The notes: generated by a model not told the origin, from the letters alone. A stretch of DNA of 64,000 bases from CALJDF01 sp038121105 (GCA_038121105.1 JAYONB010000004.1:186001-250000); one strand, 5' to 3'. Counted from the stretch's first letter, positions 9,088 to 17,250 are shown. A program made the numbers and translations.

Positions 9088-11361
9088 TTAGTCGCCGAGG
9101 CGGGGTTCCCAGCCTTCGATAGAACGATACTGCGGCGGTTGCGGCAAGGCGTAGCCCATCGCCGCCGCCGCATGACGGGCATAATAGGGATCATACAAAT
9201 GCGCGCGCGCCAGGACGCAAATATCGGCGCGGCCACCGGCCAGGATCGCATTGATGTCACCATAGGACTGAATATTGCCCACGGTCATGGTCGGCATGCC
9301 GACATCGAGACGGATGCGATCGGCGAACGGCGTTTGGTAGAGGCGACTGTATTCGGGCTCTTGTTCGGCAACGACTTGGCCGCTGGACACATCGGCGATG
9401 TCGCAGCCCAAGCGTTTGAGCGCGGCCGCGAGTTGAACCGCGTCGTCGGGCGTCGCCCCGCCAGGGGCCCAATCGGTGCCTGAGACCCGGACCGACATAG
9501 GTTTGTGCGCGGGCCACGCGGTACGCATCGCCTCGAACACCTCAAGTGGATACCGCATCCGGTTTTCCAACGAGCCGCCGTAGACGTCGGTTCTTTGGTT
9601 CGCGAGCGGGCTGAAGAAGCTGGAGAGAAGGTAGCCGTGCGCCATATGCAGCTCGATCATGTCGAAGCCAGCCTGCTCGGCCATTTCGGTGGCGCGCACG
9701 AAATCGGCTTTGATGGCGACCATGTCGTCGCGCGTCATTTCATGCGGCGTTTGATTGGCGCTGGAATAGGGGATCGGTGACGGCGACAACAGATCCCAAT
9801 TACCGGAATCCAAGGGTTCGGTGTCGCCTTCCCATAGAAGTTTGGTCGAGCCTTTGCGCCCGGCATGGCCGAGCTGAAGGGCGATGGCCGATCCACTGTG
9901 GGCGTGCACGAAATCGGTGACTTTGCGCCATGCATCAACATGTTCTTCTTTGTACATGCCGGCGCAGCCGGGGGAGATGCGCCCCGCAGGGCTGACATCG
10001 GTCATCTCGGCAATGACCAGTCCGGCGCCACCGACGGCGCGGCTGCCGAGATGCACGAGGTGCCAGTCGTTCACGGTGCCGTCCTCGGCGGAGTACATAC
10101 ACATCGGCGAGACCGCGATGCGGTTTTCGATCACGAGGTCACGCAGCTTGAAGGGCGTGAAGGCGGGTGGAATGTGTTTCGAGGTGTCGAGGTTCACACC
10201 ACTTTGTTGGGCGGCGCGATCGGCGTACCAGTGGTCGACGCTGCGTACGAAATTGGGGTCGCGCCTGCGCAGGTTGTCGTGGTTGATGCGCAAGCTGCGG
10301 CTGAGCAGGCTAAAGCCGAACTGCAACGGCTCTAGTTGGTCGTAGTAGCGCTCGGTTTCCTCGAACCACTTCATGCTGACGCGCGCCGCCCGCTGTAGGC
10401 TCACGACATCGGGGCGCCGGTCTGCCTCGAACTTAGCGAGACCCTCGGGGATCGTTTCGGTTTGGGTGAGCGCATGTGTCAGCGAGATGGCATCTTCCAT
10501 GGCCAGCTTGGTGCCGGACCCGATCGAGAAGTGCGCGGTGTGGAGGGCGTCGCCCAAGAGGACGATATTGCCGCGCGACCAGTGCGTGTTGCCCAGCTCT
10601 GGAAACGTGCGCCATTCGGAGCGGTTGCCGATCAGGGACACGCCATCGAGTTCTTTTTCGAAGAGTTGTTCGCAAAACGCGATGCTTTGTTCTTCGGTGA
10701 CATCGTCGAGGCCGGCACGTTTCCAAGTTTCTTCGGTGGTTTCGACGATGATCGTCGCGTTGCCGTTGGCGTAGGTCCCTTTGTCGTACTGGTAGCAGTG
10801 CGATCGCCAAAGCCCATGGTCGTCGCGCTTGAAAAAGAAGTTGAAGGCATCGAACCGCTTGTTGGCGCCCAGCCAAATAAACTTGTTCGGGCGCATGGCG
10901 ACCTGGGGTTGAAAATCGGCTTCGTATTTGGTGCGGATGGCGCTGTTGATGCCGTCGCCCGCGACGATCAGGTCATACGGTCCGATGTCTTCATGGTTTT
11001 CGACATGCGTATCGAAGTGGAGGTCGACGCCGAGACGGCGGGCGCGCTGCGCGAGGATCTGAAGCAGCTTGAGACGGGCGAGGCCCGCGAAGCCGTGACC
11101 CGTCGAGCGCAAGACTTCGCCTTTGAAGTGAATGTCGATGTCGTCCCAGTGGGTGAATTGCTGGGTGATATCGTTCAGGGTTTCATCGTCGGCATCGCCA
11201 AAGCCGGCCATTGTCGCGTCCGAAAAGACGACGCCGAAACCCCAGGTCACGTCAGCCGGGTTCTGCTCGTATACGGCAATCTCTGCGTCGGGGCGCGCTT
11301 TCTTCATCAAGATGGCGAAGTAGAGCGATGCGGGGCCGCCGCCGATACAAGCGATCTTCAT
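9088..11361 (-). CDS. Fused flavin monooxygenase / OYE-type reductase: 2-aminobenzoyl-CoA monooxygenase/reductase or salicylyl-CoA 5-hydroxylase type
   Basis: This 757-residue protein joins two flavoenzymes. Residues 1 to about 390 are a PHBH-type FAD monooxygenase: GGGPAS dinucleotide motif at 7-12, AGDGINSA in the middle and LLGDALHTAHFSIGSG near 275. Residues about 395 to 757 are an Old-Yellow-Enzyme/NADH:flavin oxidoreductase domain, with the opening TPFKLRDLVIENR, QLGHAGRKGS, and YGGSLENRMRYPLEV. This fusion is known for Azoarcus evansii 2-aminobenzoyl-CoA monooxygenase/reductase (hydroxylates and then reduces the ring) and for salicylyl-CoA 5-hydroxylase. The nearby tryptophan dioxygenase and kynureninase, which make anthranilate, favour the aminobenzoyl-CoA role; that choice is inference. 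The ATG overlaps the acyl-CoA dehydrogenase stop by four bases. The downstream gap to the hydratase/dehydrogenase is 21 bases. Confidence 0.88.
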   Translation of the reverse strand: MKIACIGGGPASLYFAILMKKARPDAEIAVYEQNPADVTWGFGVVFSDATMAGFGDADDETLNDITQQFTHWDDIDIHFKGEVLRSTGHGFAGLARLKLLQILAQRARRLGVDLHFDTHVENHEDIGPYDLIVAGDGINSAIRTKYEADFQPQVAMRPNKFIWLGANKRFDAFNFFFKRDDHGLWRSHCYQYDKGTYANGNATIIVETTEETWKRAGLDDVTEEQSIAFCEQLFEKELDGVSLIGNRSEWRTFPELGNTHWSRGNIVLLGDALHTAHFSIGSGTKLAMEDAISLTHALTQTETIPEGLAKFEADRRPDVVSLQRAARVSMKWFEETERYYDQLEPLQFGFSLLSRSLRINHDNLRRRDPNFVRSVDHWYADRAAQQSGVNLDTSKHIPPAFTPFKLRDLVIENRIAVSPMCMYSAEDGTVNDWHLVHLGSRAVGGAGLVIAEMTDVSPAGRISPGCAGMYKEEHVDAWRKVTDFVHAHSGSAIALQLGHAGRKGSTKLLWEGDTEPLDSGNWDLLSPSPIPYSSANQTPHEMTRDDMVAIKADFVRATEMAEQAGFDMIELHMAHGYLLSSFFSPLANQRTDVYGGSLENRMRYPLEVFEAMRTAWPAHKPMSVRVSGTDWAPGGATPDDAVQLAAALKRLGCDIADVSSGQVVAEQEPEYSRLYQTPFADRIRLDVGMPTMTVGNIQSYGDINAILAGGRADICVLARAHLYDPYYARHAAAAMGYALPQPPQYRSIEGWEPRLGD

Positions 11362-12542
11362 GCCGGTGCCCCTTCGTGATTGCGTAGGGTTTGTTGGGCG
11401 ATGATGAGTTTTTGAATTTCGCTAGTCCCCTCGTAAATCCGTAACGAGCGGATCTCCCGGTAGAGTACTTCCACCGGGTTTCCGGAAACGACGCCAAGGC
11501 CGCCATGCAACTGTACGGCGCTATCGATAACCTGCTGGGCGACTTCCGTGGCGTGAAGCTTGGCCATTGCCGCTTCGCGCGAGATCCGCGCCCCGCTTGA
11601 ATCCTTGGTCCAGGCTGCGCGGTAGATCAGGAGTGCCGCGGCATCGATGCTCAACGCCATGTCGGCGATGCGGCTCTGCGTCATCTGATAGTCGGCGAGC
11701 GGGGCTTGGCCGATTTGTCGTTCCTTGACGCGGGTAAGGGATTCATCGAGCGCACGGCGCGCAAACCCGAGTGCGGCGGCGCCAACCGTCGAGCGAAAGG
11801 TGTCGAGCGTGGTCATGGCAATCTTGAAGCCGTCGCCTTCGTTGCCGACCAGCGCCTCGACCGGGACACGGCAGCCATTAAAACTTAGACGGCCCAATGG
11901 GTGCGGCGCGGTGATGGCAATTTTTTCGGCAAGCTCTAGACCAGGCGCGTCGGCCGGCACGACAAAGGCCGACAGACCTTTGGCACCCGCATCGCCCGTC
12001 CGTGCGAACACGGTGTACTGGGTGGCGATGCCGCCGTTGGAGATCCAGGTCTTTTCGCCGTCCAATACATAGCTATCGCCGTCACGTCGGGCGGTCGTCG
12101 TCATGTCGCCGGGATTCGAGCCGGCGCCGGGTTCGGACAGAGCAAAAGCGCCGATCAATGTGCCCTCGGCGATGCCGGGTAGGAGCGCCTCTTTCTGGGC
12201 GTTGGAGCCGAAGAACGAGATCGGTGCGGAGCCAAGACCTTGCATGGCGAACGCGAAATCGGCGAGTCCGAGATGGCGGGCCAGCGTTTCCCGAACCAAG
12301 CATAGGCTACGCACGTCTAAGGTTTGGCCGAGCCCGGCCGGCGCCGGCACGGCGTGGCGTAACCAGCCTGCTTTTCCCAACAGCGCGACGAGATCTTTGG
12401 TGGCGGCCGATACCGTCTCCTCGGCATGCGCGCGTGCTTTGAAAGCCGGCAGGTTTTCCTTTGCCCAGAGCTCAAGCGCGCCCGCAAGATCGCGGTGGCG
12501 TTCGGAAAAGAACGGCCATGCCAGAAAAGAGCGGTCGGCCAT
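11358..12542 (-). CDS. Acyl-CoA dehydrogenase
   Basis: A 394-residue FAD acyl-CoA dehydrogenase. Family motifs include FALSEPGAGSNPGDM (acyl-CoA/FAD binding) near residue 130, WISNGG, QLHGGLG near 345 and, close to the C-terminus, RIYEGTSEIQK, which carries the usual catalytic glutamate position. It introduces a 2,3-double bond into an acyl-CoA and passes electrons to ETF. The frame is open further upstream, but the ATG at 12542 overlaps the crotonase TGA by one base and gives a normal family N-terminus, so it was chosen. The gene sits between the crotonase and the fused monooxygenase/reductase, all overlapping, which implies action on ring-derived or ring-opened CoA esters in the same pathway. 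Confidence 0.92.
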   Translation of the reverse strand: MADRSFLAWPFFSERHRDLAGALELWAKENLPAFKARAHAEETVSAATKDLVALLGKAGWLRHAVPAPAGLGQTLDVRSLCLVRETLARHLGLADFAFAMQGLGSAPISFFGSNAQKEALLPGIAEGTLIGAFALSEPGAGSNPGDMTTTARRDGDSYVLDGEKTWISNGGIATQYTVFARTGDAGAKGLSAFVVPADAPGLELAEKIAITAPHPLGRLSFNGCRVPVEALVGNEGDGFKIAMTTLDTFRSTVGAAALGFARRALDESLTRVKERQIGQAPLADYQMTQSRIADMALSIDAAALLIYRAAWTKDSSGARISREAAMAKLHATEVAQQVIDSAVQLHGGLGVVSGNPVEVLYREIRSLRIYEGTSEIQKLIIAQQTLRNHEGAPA

Positions 12543-13360
12543 CAATTGCCCTCGAAAACCGGCGACTGTTTGGCGGCGAATGCCTCGAAGGCGCGGGTGA
12601 AGTCTTCGGTTTGCATGCAGATGGCCTGGGCTTGGGCTTCGTGCTCGATCGCTTCGCCCAATGCCATGGCCCATTCTTGATCCATCATACGCTTGGTCAT
12701 CGAGTGGGCGAAGAACGGCCCGCTCGCAATTTCCAAGGCCTTGGCTTGGGCGTATGCGAGCACATCCTCGGGTTCGGCGAGTTCGTTGAAGAAGCCCCAC
12801 TCGTGCGCTTGGGGGCCCGGCATCATGCGTCCGGAATAGAACATTTCGGCGGCGCGGCCTTGGCCGATGATGCGGGGCAGCATGGCGCAGGCCCCCATAT
12901 CGCATCCGGCTAGGCCGACGCGAGCAAAGAGGAACCCGACCTTGCTGCGTTCGGTGCCGTAACGCAGGTCGGCTGCCATGGTGACGCAGGCGCCGGCGCC
13001 AGCGCAGATGCCGTCAACCGCCGCGATGATCGCCTGGGGACAGGCGCGCATGGCCTTGATCAAATCGCCGGTCATGCGTGTGAACTGCATAAGTTCGGGC
13101 ATCTCCATCTTTGTTAGTGGCCCGATAATTTCATGGACGTCGCCCCCGGAGGAAAAATTGCCGCCGGCGCCGGTGACGACGACGGTGCGGACGTCGTCCG
13201 CCATCGCAAGGTCGCGGAACGTATCGCGCAATTCGGCATAGCTGTCGAAGGTGAGGGGGTTCTTACGCTCGGGACGGTTCAAGGTGATGGTCGCGACGGC
13301 CCCGTCGACCTGCCAGTCGAAATGCTTGGGTTTGAATGTGGCGGCTTTGATGGGCTTCAT
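12542..13360 (-). CDS. Crotonase-superfamily protein (enoyl-CoA hydratase-like) with altered catalytic residues
   Basis: The 272-residue protein has the crotonase fold: SSGGDVHE near residue 71 (oxyanion hole) and GICAGAGACV near 118. By eye the first catalytic glutamate of true hydratases, normally in a PEI/PEV motif, is replaced: the segment reads FARVGL at 145-150. The second Glu is kept (AAEMF, Glu172), and an Asp appears in AGCDMGACAM (Asp154), a position that carries a catalytic Asp in dienoyl-CoA isomerase and 4-chlorobenzoyl-CoA dehalogenase. The reaction may therefore be isomerisation or C-C/hydrolytic cleavage of a ring ketone rather than plain hydration. The ATG overlaps the MarR stop by four bases. 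It is second from the regulator in the operon, consistent with a pathway-specific ring step. Confidence 0.85.
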   Translation of the reverse strand: MKPIKAATFKPKHFDWQVDGAVATITLNRPERKNPLTFDSYAELRDTFRDLAMADDVRTVVVTGAGGNFSSGGDVHEIIGPLTKMEMPELMQFTRMTGDLIKAMRACPQAIIAAVDGICAGAGACVTMAADLRYGTERSKVGFLFARVGLAGCDMGACAMLPRIIGQGRAAEMFYSGRMMPGPQAHEWGFFNELAEPEDVLAYAQAKALEIASGPFFAHSMTKRMMDQEWAMALGEAIEHEAQAQAICMQTEDFTRAFEAFAAKQSPVFEGN

Positions 13361-13878
13361 GGCGAACGGCTTTCAGATTTGAGGGCGGTGTCCTCTAGGG
13401 CGCCGGCGATAGAGCCCTTGAGGTTGGCCAAGAGGGCTTGCAGGCGTTTGAGGTCAGCTTGTTTGGTGTCGGCTAATAGTTCGCTGATCCATCGGCGATG
13501 GGCCGGGTGCATCCGGCCAAAAGCCGTACGCCCTTTGCGGGTCAAGCGGACGCGCTGAACCCGTTGGTCGGTTGGTTCGGTGCTGCGTTCCACATGGCCC
13601 TCGCGCTCGAGGCGGTCGATCAGACTCGTGGCATTGCCATTGGTCACCATAAGGCGACGCGATAGATCGGACATCGTCAGGCCGCCGGGTTCGCGATCAA
13701 GCTGGGCTAAGGCATCGAACCACGGGAGGGTGACGCCGAATTCACGGCGCAGGCGACGTCGGATCTCGGCTTCGATCAGGTTGGAACACGACAAGAGCCG
13801 AAGCCAAACGCGCAGGTCGATCCGGTCGTCTTGCGCCGCAGCGGCTTCGTAGTCTTGTGGCGGCGGGCTGATGTTCAC
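13357..13878 (-). CDS. MarR-family transcriptional regulator
   Basis: A 173-residue winged-helix regulator. The N-terminal dimerisation helices lead into LPWFDALAQLDREPGG, a recognition region (MSDLSRRLMVTNGNATSLIDRLEREG) and the beta-wing signature TDQRVQRVRLTRKG, all standard for MarR. Homologues often repress aromatic-catabolism operons and are released by CoA thioesters or phenolic ligands. A GTG start at 13878 was chosen because it overlaps the SDR stop (GTGA) and the preceding in-frame sequence is the SDR gene in another frame. Being co-transcribed within the operon it probably controls, it is likely autoregulated. A TTTTA-N4-TAAAA inverted repeat at 14683-14696 between the divergent promoters is a candidate operator. 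Confidence 0.88.
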   Translation of the reverse strand: MNISPPPQDYEAAAAQDDRIDLRVWLRLLSCSNLIEAEIRRRLRREFGVTLPWFDALAQLDREPGGLTMSDLSRRLMVTNGNATSLIDRLEREGHVERSTEPTDQRVQRVRLTRKGRTAFGRMHPAHRRWISELLADTKQADLKRLQALLANLKGSIAGALEDTALKSESRSP

Positions 13879-14657
13879 ATGACCTCTCCACCGGCGACGG
13901 CAATTGACTGTCCGGTGATCGAGGACGACGAAGGAAGCGCCAACCAAAGCACGGTCGCCGCTACCTCTTCTGGATCGACCAGACGTCGCTGCGGGTTGCC
14001 GGCGGCCAGTTCGGCAAGGGTCTTTTCCCGAGTGCGACCGGATTTCTCGACGATCTTGTCGACGGCGTTGGCCACCATCGGGGTGTCGGTATATCCCGGG
14101 CAAACGGCATTGACGGTGACGCCCTTGCGGGCGGTCTCAAGTGCGGTGGCGCGGGTCAGGCCGATGACGCCGTGTTTGGCGGCGCAGTAGGACGAGACGT
14201 AGGCATAGCCCTTGAGGCCTGCCGTCGAGGCCATATTGATCACGCGCCCGTACCCGGCCTCGAGCATGGCCGGGAGAACCGCCTGCATGGCGACAAACGT
14301 GCTGGTGAGGTTGAGCGTGAGGGTGTGGTCCCACTGTGCGCGGGTTTCTTTGAGGAACGGGACCGAATCCGCACCACCCGCGTTGTTGACGAGGATGGTC
14401 GGCGGGCCATGCGCCGCGCTCGCATTCCGAATTGCCGCGCCAACCTGGTCGGCATCGGTGGCGTCGGCGGCGTAGCCCGTGGCGGCGATTCCGTATTCAT
14501 CCGAAAGCACGGCGGCGACGGCGCTGACGGCATCCTCGTTGCGGGCGGTGAGTGAAAGAGTTGCCCCGGCTTCGGCGAGGGCCTTGGCGACGGCAGCGCC
14601 GATGCCTCGGCTGGCACCGGTGATCAACGCGTGTTGTCCGTCCAAGGGTTTGGTCAC
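13875..14657 (-). CDS. Short-chain dehydrogenase/reductase (3-hydroxyacyl or 3-hydroxybutyrate dehydrogenase-like)
   Basis: A 260-residue classical SDR with the TGASRGIG cofactor loop at about residue 14, NNAG near 92, a catalytic serine in the NMAST segment and YCAAK (Tyr and Lys of the active site) near 155, followed by PGYTDTPM. It oxidises or reduces an alcohol/ketone with NAD(P). The closest look-alikes are 3-hydroxybutyrate dehydrogenase and FabG-like enzymes. It is the first gene of the minus-strand operon that continues with marR, crotonase and acyl-CoA dehydrogenase. In this setting it probably handles a hydroxylated or oxo ring-CoA intermediate, which is inference. The divergent promoter region is shared with the RidA-family gene starting at 14728. 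Confidence 0.88.
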   Translation of the reverse strand: MTKPLDGQHALITGASRGIGAAVAKALAEAGATLSLTARNEDAVSAVAAVLSDEYGIAATGYAADATDADQVGAAIRNASAAHGPPTILVNNAGGADSVPFLKETRAQWDHTLTLNLTSTFVAMQAVLPAMLEAGYGRVINMASTAGLKGYAYVSSYCAAKHGVIGLTRATALETARKGVTVNAVCPGYTDTPMVANAVDKIVEKSGRTREKTLAELAAGNPQRRLVDPEEVAATVLWLALPSSSSITGQSIAVAGGEVM

Positions 14658-14682
14658 GCTTATCGCCTTCCCAATATCAATG

Positions 14683-14696
14683 TTTTAAGTCTAAAA
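14683..14696. promoter_or_regulatory. Candidate MarR operator in the SDR/ridA divergent promoter
   Basis: A perfect inverted repeat TTTTA-AGTC-TAAAA lies in the 70-bp AT-rich gap between the SDR start (minus) and the RidA start (plus). MarR dimers bind such short AT-rich palindromes next to the genes they control, and a marR gene is the second gene of the minus operon. The assignment is inference from position and symmetry. Confidence 0.4.
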
Positions 14697-14727
14697 TAGT
14701 TTGTCGATACAGGCAATCGAGAGCGGC

Positions 14728-15120
14728 ATGGAAATTCTCAATCCGGACGGTTGGGCGAAACCACGGGGATACAGCAACGGCGCGGTCGCCGAAGGGCGGT
14801 TCGTGTTTCTCGCTGGGCAGATCGGGTGGAATGCCGACCAGAAGCTGGTCAGCGACGATTTTGTCGCCCAGTTACGCCAAGCCTTGCTTAATATTCGCAC
14901 GCTGCTGGAAACGGCAGGTGCGACGCCGGACGCGCTGGTGCGCCTGACTTGGTACGTCACGGATATGTCGGCCTATCGCAATCGCGTTCGTGAAGTCGGC
15001 GCCGCCTACCAGGAGGTGCTGGGTAAGGTCTTTCCGCCCATGGCGGTGGTTGCCGTGACCGAATTGGTTGAGCCCGGCGCTAAGGTGGAGATTGAGGCCA
15101 CGGCGGTCTTTCCACTCTGA
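14728..15120 (+). CDS. RidA/YjgF/UK114-family protein lacking the canonical arginine
   Basis: A 130-residue Rid-superfamily protein. Canonical RidA is a trimeric enamine/imine deaminase. Family features seen are LAGQIGW near residue 29, a central RLTWYVTDM strand and the C-terminal VEIEATAV motif. The substrate-carboxylate arginine of RidA (Arg105 in enteric proteins) seems absent: the aligned segment reads VAVTELVEPG, with Glu112 there. So it belongs to a divergent Rid subgroup with another ligand. The frame extends upstream to a TTG at 14701, but the ATG at 14728 gives the usual N-terminus. It is divergent from the anthraniloyl-CoA-type operon. The product of 2-aminobenzoyl-CoA monooxygenase/reductase is an enamine, so an enamine-hydrolysing Rid protein would make sense, though this is inference. 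Confidence 0.85.
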   Translation: MEILNPDGWAKPRGYSNGAVAEGRFVFLAGQIGWNADQKLVSDDFVAQLRQALLNIRTLLETAGATPDALVRLTWYVTDMSAYRNRVREVGAAYQEVLGKVFPPMAVVAVTELVEPGAKVEIEATAVFPL

Positions 15121-15157
15121 TCAGCCTGCGGCTTTGCAGCCCCTTTCCGGTGGCCGA

Positions 15158-16402
15158 CTAGGTCACTGCAGCACGGGTGCGAAAGCTTGGGGTATCCCAG
15201 GCGCGGGTTTCCATGATGTCGTATAGAATCTCGGCGGCGTGCCACACGTCGACATAGCGTGTGTACAACGGCGTGAAACCGAAGCGCACGATGTCGGGCG
15301 CACGAAAGTCGCCGATGACCCCGCGGGCAATGAGTGCCTGCATGATGGCGTAACCGTCTTCGTGGCGAAACGACACCTGTGAGCCGCGCAGTCTACCTTC
15401 GCGGGGGCTGGCGAGGGTGAAGCCGTGGTTGGCACATTGGGCTTCCACGAGGTCGATGAAGAGATCGCAGAGGGCGACACTTTTCGCCCGGAGGAGATCA
15501 AGGTCGACCCGCGACCAAATATCGAGCGATGCGTCGAGGGCAACCAGCGACAACACGTTGGGCGTACCCGACAAGAAGCGCTTGATGTCGGCGGCGGGCA
15601 TATATTCGTCGACAAAGGAAAAGGGATCGGCGTGACCCATCCAACCGGTAAGCGGCTGACGGAAGCTCGATTGTTGGTGGTGGGGAATATAAGCGAAGGC
15701 CGGCGCACCGGGGCCGCCGTTAAGGTACTTGTAGGTGCAGCCCAACGCGAAGTCGGCTTTAGCGCCGTCGACGTCTATCGGCATGGCGCCCGCGGTATGA
15801 CACAGATCCCAAATTGTGAGCGCGCCGGCGGCGTGCGCTTCCCGAGTGAGGCCCGCCATGTCGTGCATGGCGCCGGTCTTGAAGTTGACGTGCGTGAGCG
15901 CAAGGACGGCGACGGTGTCGTCCAGCGCGTCGCGGATTTCTTCGGTCGGTACGATGCGGCAGGTGAAGTCTTCGCCCATGAGTTCGGCGGCGCCCTGCGC
16001 GATATAGAGGTCAGTGGGAAAGTCGCGGGCTTCCATCAAGATGGTGCGTCGGTCGGGGCGTAAGCGAAGTGCGGCGACGAGGAGTTTGAACAAGTTGACC
16101 GACGTACTGTCGGCGACGATGACCTCACCGGCCTGGGCGCCAATCAGCGGCGCGATCTTGTCGCCGAGTCTTGTCGGCAGGTCGATCCAGCCGGCGCTGT
16201 TCCAACTCCGGATCAAACCTTTGCCCCAATCTTTCTCGATGGTGTCTTGCATGCGCCTCTCGGCGGCGCGGGGCATAGCTCCAAGCGAATTGCCGTCGAG
16301 GTAGGTAACGCCTTCGGGCAGCGCGAATTCGTCGTAGAAGGTGGCGAGGGGGTCGGCCTGATCGCGCTTGGCGCAATCTTCACGTGACGGGGTTGTTGTC
16401 AT
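15158..16402 (-). CDS. kynU: Kynureninase
   Basis: A 414-residue PLP fold-type I enzyme that cleaves kynurenine (or 3-hydroxykynurenine) to anthranilate (or 3-hydroxyanthranilate) and alanine. Seen motifs are YLDGNSLGAMP near residue 35, ARDFPTDLY near 125, IWDLCHTAGAMPID (PLP aspartate and histidine), the Schiff-base lysine region TYKYLNGGPGAPAF near 225, and a C-terminal RFGFTPLYTRYVDVW. The ATG at 16402 overlaps the stop of tryptophan 2,3-dioxygenase by four bases, so the two are one operon transcribed leftward. No kynurenine monooxygenase or 3-hydroxyanthranilate dioxygenase is in the window, so the likely product is anthranilate, feeding the adjacent aminobenzoyl-CoA-type genes. Confidence 0.95.
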   Translation of the reverse strand: MTTTPSREDCAKRDQADPLATFYDEFALPEGVTYLDGNSLGAMPRAAERRMQDTIEKDWGKGLIRSWNSAGWIDLPTRLGDKIAPLIGAQAGEVIVADSTSVNLFKLLVAALRLRPDRRTILMEARDFPTDLYIAQGAAELMGEDFTCRIVPTEEIRDALDDTVAVLALTHVNFKTGAMHDMAGLTREAHAAGALTIWDLCHTAGAMPIDVDGAKADFALGCTYKYLNGGPGAPAFAYIPHHQQSSFRQPLTGWMGHADPFSFVDEYMPAADIKRFLSGTPNVLSLVALDASLDIWSRVDLDLLRAKSVALCDLFIDLVEAQCANHGFTLASPREGRLRGSQVSFRHEDGYAIMQALIARGVIGDFRAPDIVRFGFTPLYTRYVDVWHAAEILYDIMETRAWDTPSFRTRAAVT

Positions 16403-17250
16403 AGTTCGGTCCGGGCCTCCCACAATTCGGGGAAGAAGCGAATTTCTAACGCGCGTTTGAGATAGCCCACGCCGGTAGTGCCGCCGGTGCCGCGCTTATG
16501 GCCGATTACGCGCTCGACCGTGGTGCGATGGCGAAAGCGCCAGGTTTGAAACGCATCTTCAAGATCGATCAGTTCCTCGGCCCATTCGTATAGGTCCCAA
16601 TATTCTTCGGGACGGCGGTAGACCTCGACCCATGCCGCGCGAACGCTGGCGTTGGCGTCGCGGGGCTCGCTCCAATCCCGGGACAGTTCCGTCGCATCGA
16701 TCGCAAGGCCTTTGCGGGCCAGCAACATGATGGTTTCGTCGTAGATACTGGGAGCATTCAAGATTGCTTCAAGCGCATCGTGCCAGTCCGGGCGGTCCTG
16801 GTGGGGCGCTAAAAACTTACGATCTTTGTTGCCCATCATGAATTCGAGCGTGCGGTACTGAAACGACTGGAACCCTGAGGCGGCGCCAAGCGTGTCGCGA
16901 AACGACAAATAGTCGGTCGGCGTCATCGTCGCGAGGATGCCCCAGGATTGCGTGAGCTGATCTTGGATTTGACTGACCCGGGCGGTCATTTTGAGTGCTG
17001 GGCGCAGTTGATCGTCTTGCAGGAGTCGTACGGCGGCGGTGAGCTCGTGAATCATTAGCTTCATCCATAGCTCGCTTGCCTGATGGATGATGATGAAGAG
17101 CATCTCGTCGTGCGCCGCAGAGAGTAAGTTCTGCGCCGCCAGTAGGTCGCCAAGATTGAGATAGTCGCCGTAAGCAATTCCCTTGGCGAAGTCGGTGTGG
17201 AATTTCTCGTTGGCGAGACGATTACGGGTCAGGTCTTTGTTTTGGGCCAT
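16399..17250 (-). CDS. kynA: Tryptophan 2,3-dioxygenase
   Basis: A 283-residue heme dioxygenase that opens the indole ring of L-tryptophan to N-formylkynurenine. It shows the family sequences YGDYLNLGDLL, HQASELWMKLMIHEL near residue 58 and, near the C-terminus (about 235-260), FRHRTTVERVIGHKRGTGGTTG with the proximal heme-ligand histidine region and substrate loop. Length is that of bacterial TDO. The frame extends upstream to 17313, but the ATG at 17250 gives the normal N-terminus. It is first in a two-gene operon with kynU, and 50 bp separate it from the divergent reductive-dehalogenase-like gene. The formamidase for its product is at 28334-29203. Confidence 0.96.
   Translation of the reverse strand: MAQNKDLTRNRLANEKFHTDFAKGIAYGDYLNLGDLLAAQNLLSAAHDEMLFIIIHQASELWMKLMIHELTAAVRLLQDDQLRPALKMTARVSQIQDQLTQSWGILATMTPTDYLSFRDTLGAASGFQSFQYRTLEFMMGNKDRKFLAPHQDRPDWHDALEAILNAPSIYDETIMLLARKGLAIDATELSRDWSEPRDANASVRAAWVEVYRRPEEYWDLYEWAEELIDLEDAFQTWRFRHRTTVERVIGHKRGTGGTTGVGYLKRALEIRFFPELWEARTEL

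Noticed and set aside
9088..11361. Assignment as salicylyl-CoA 5-hydroxylase with certainty
   Set aside because: The domain fusion is shared by salicylyl-CoA and 2-aminobenzoyl-CoA enzymes. Context favours the latter, so both are kept open.
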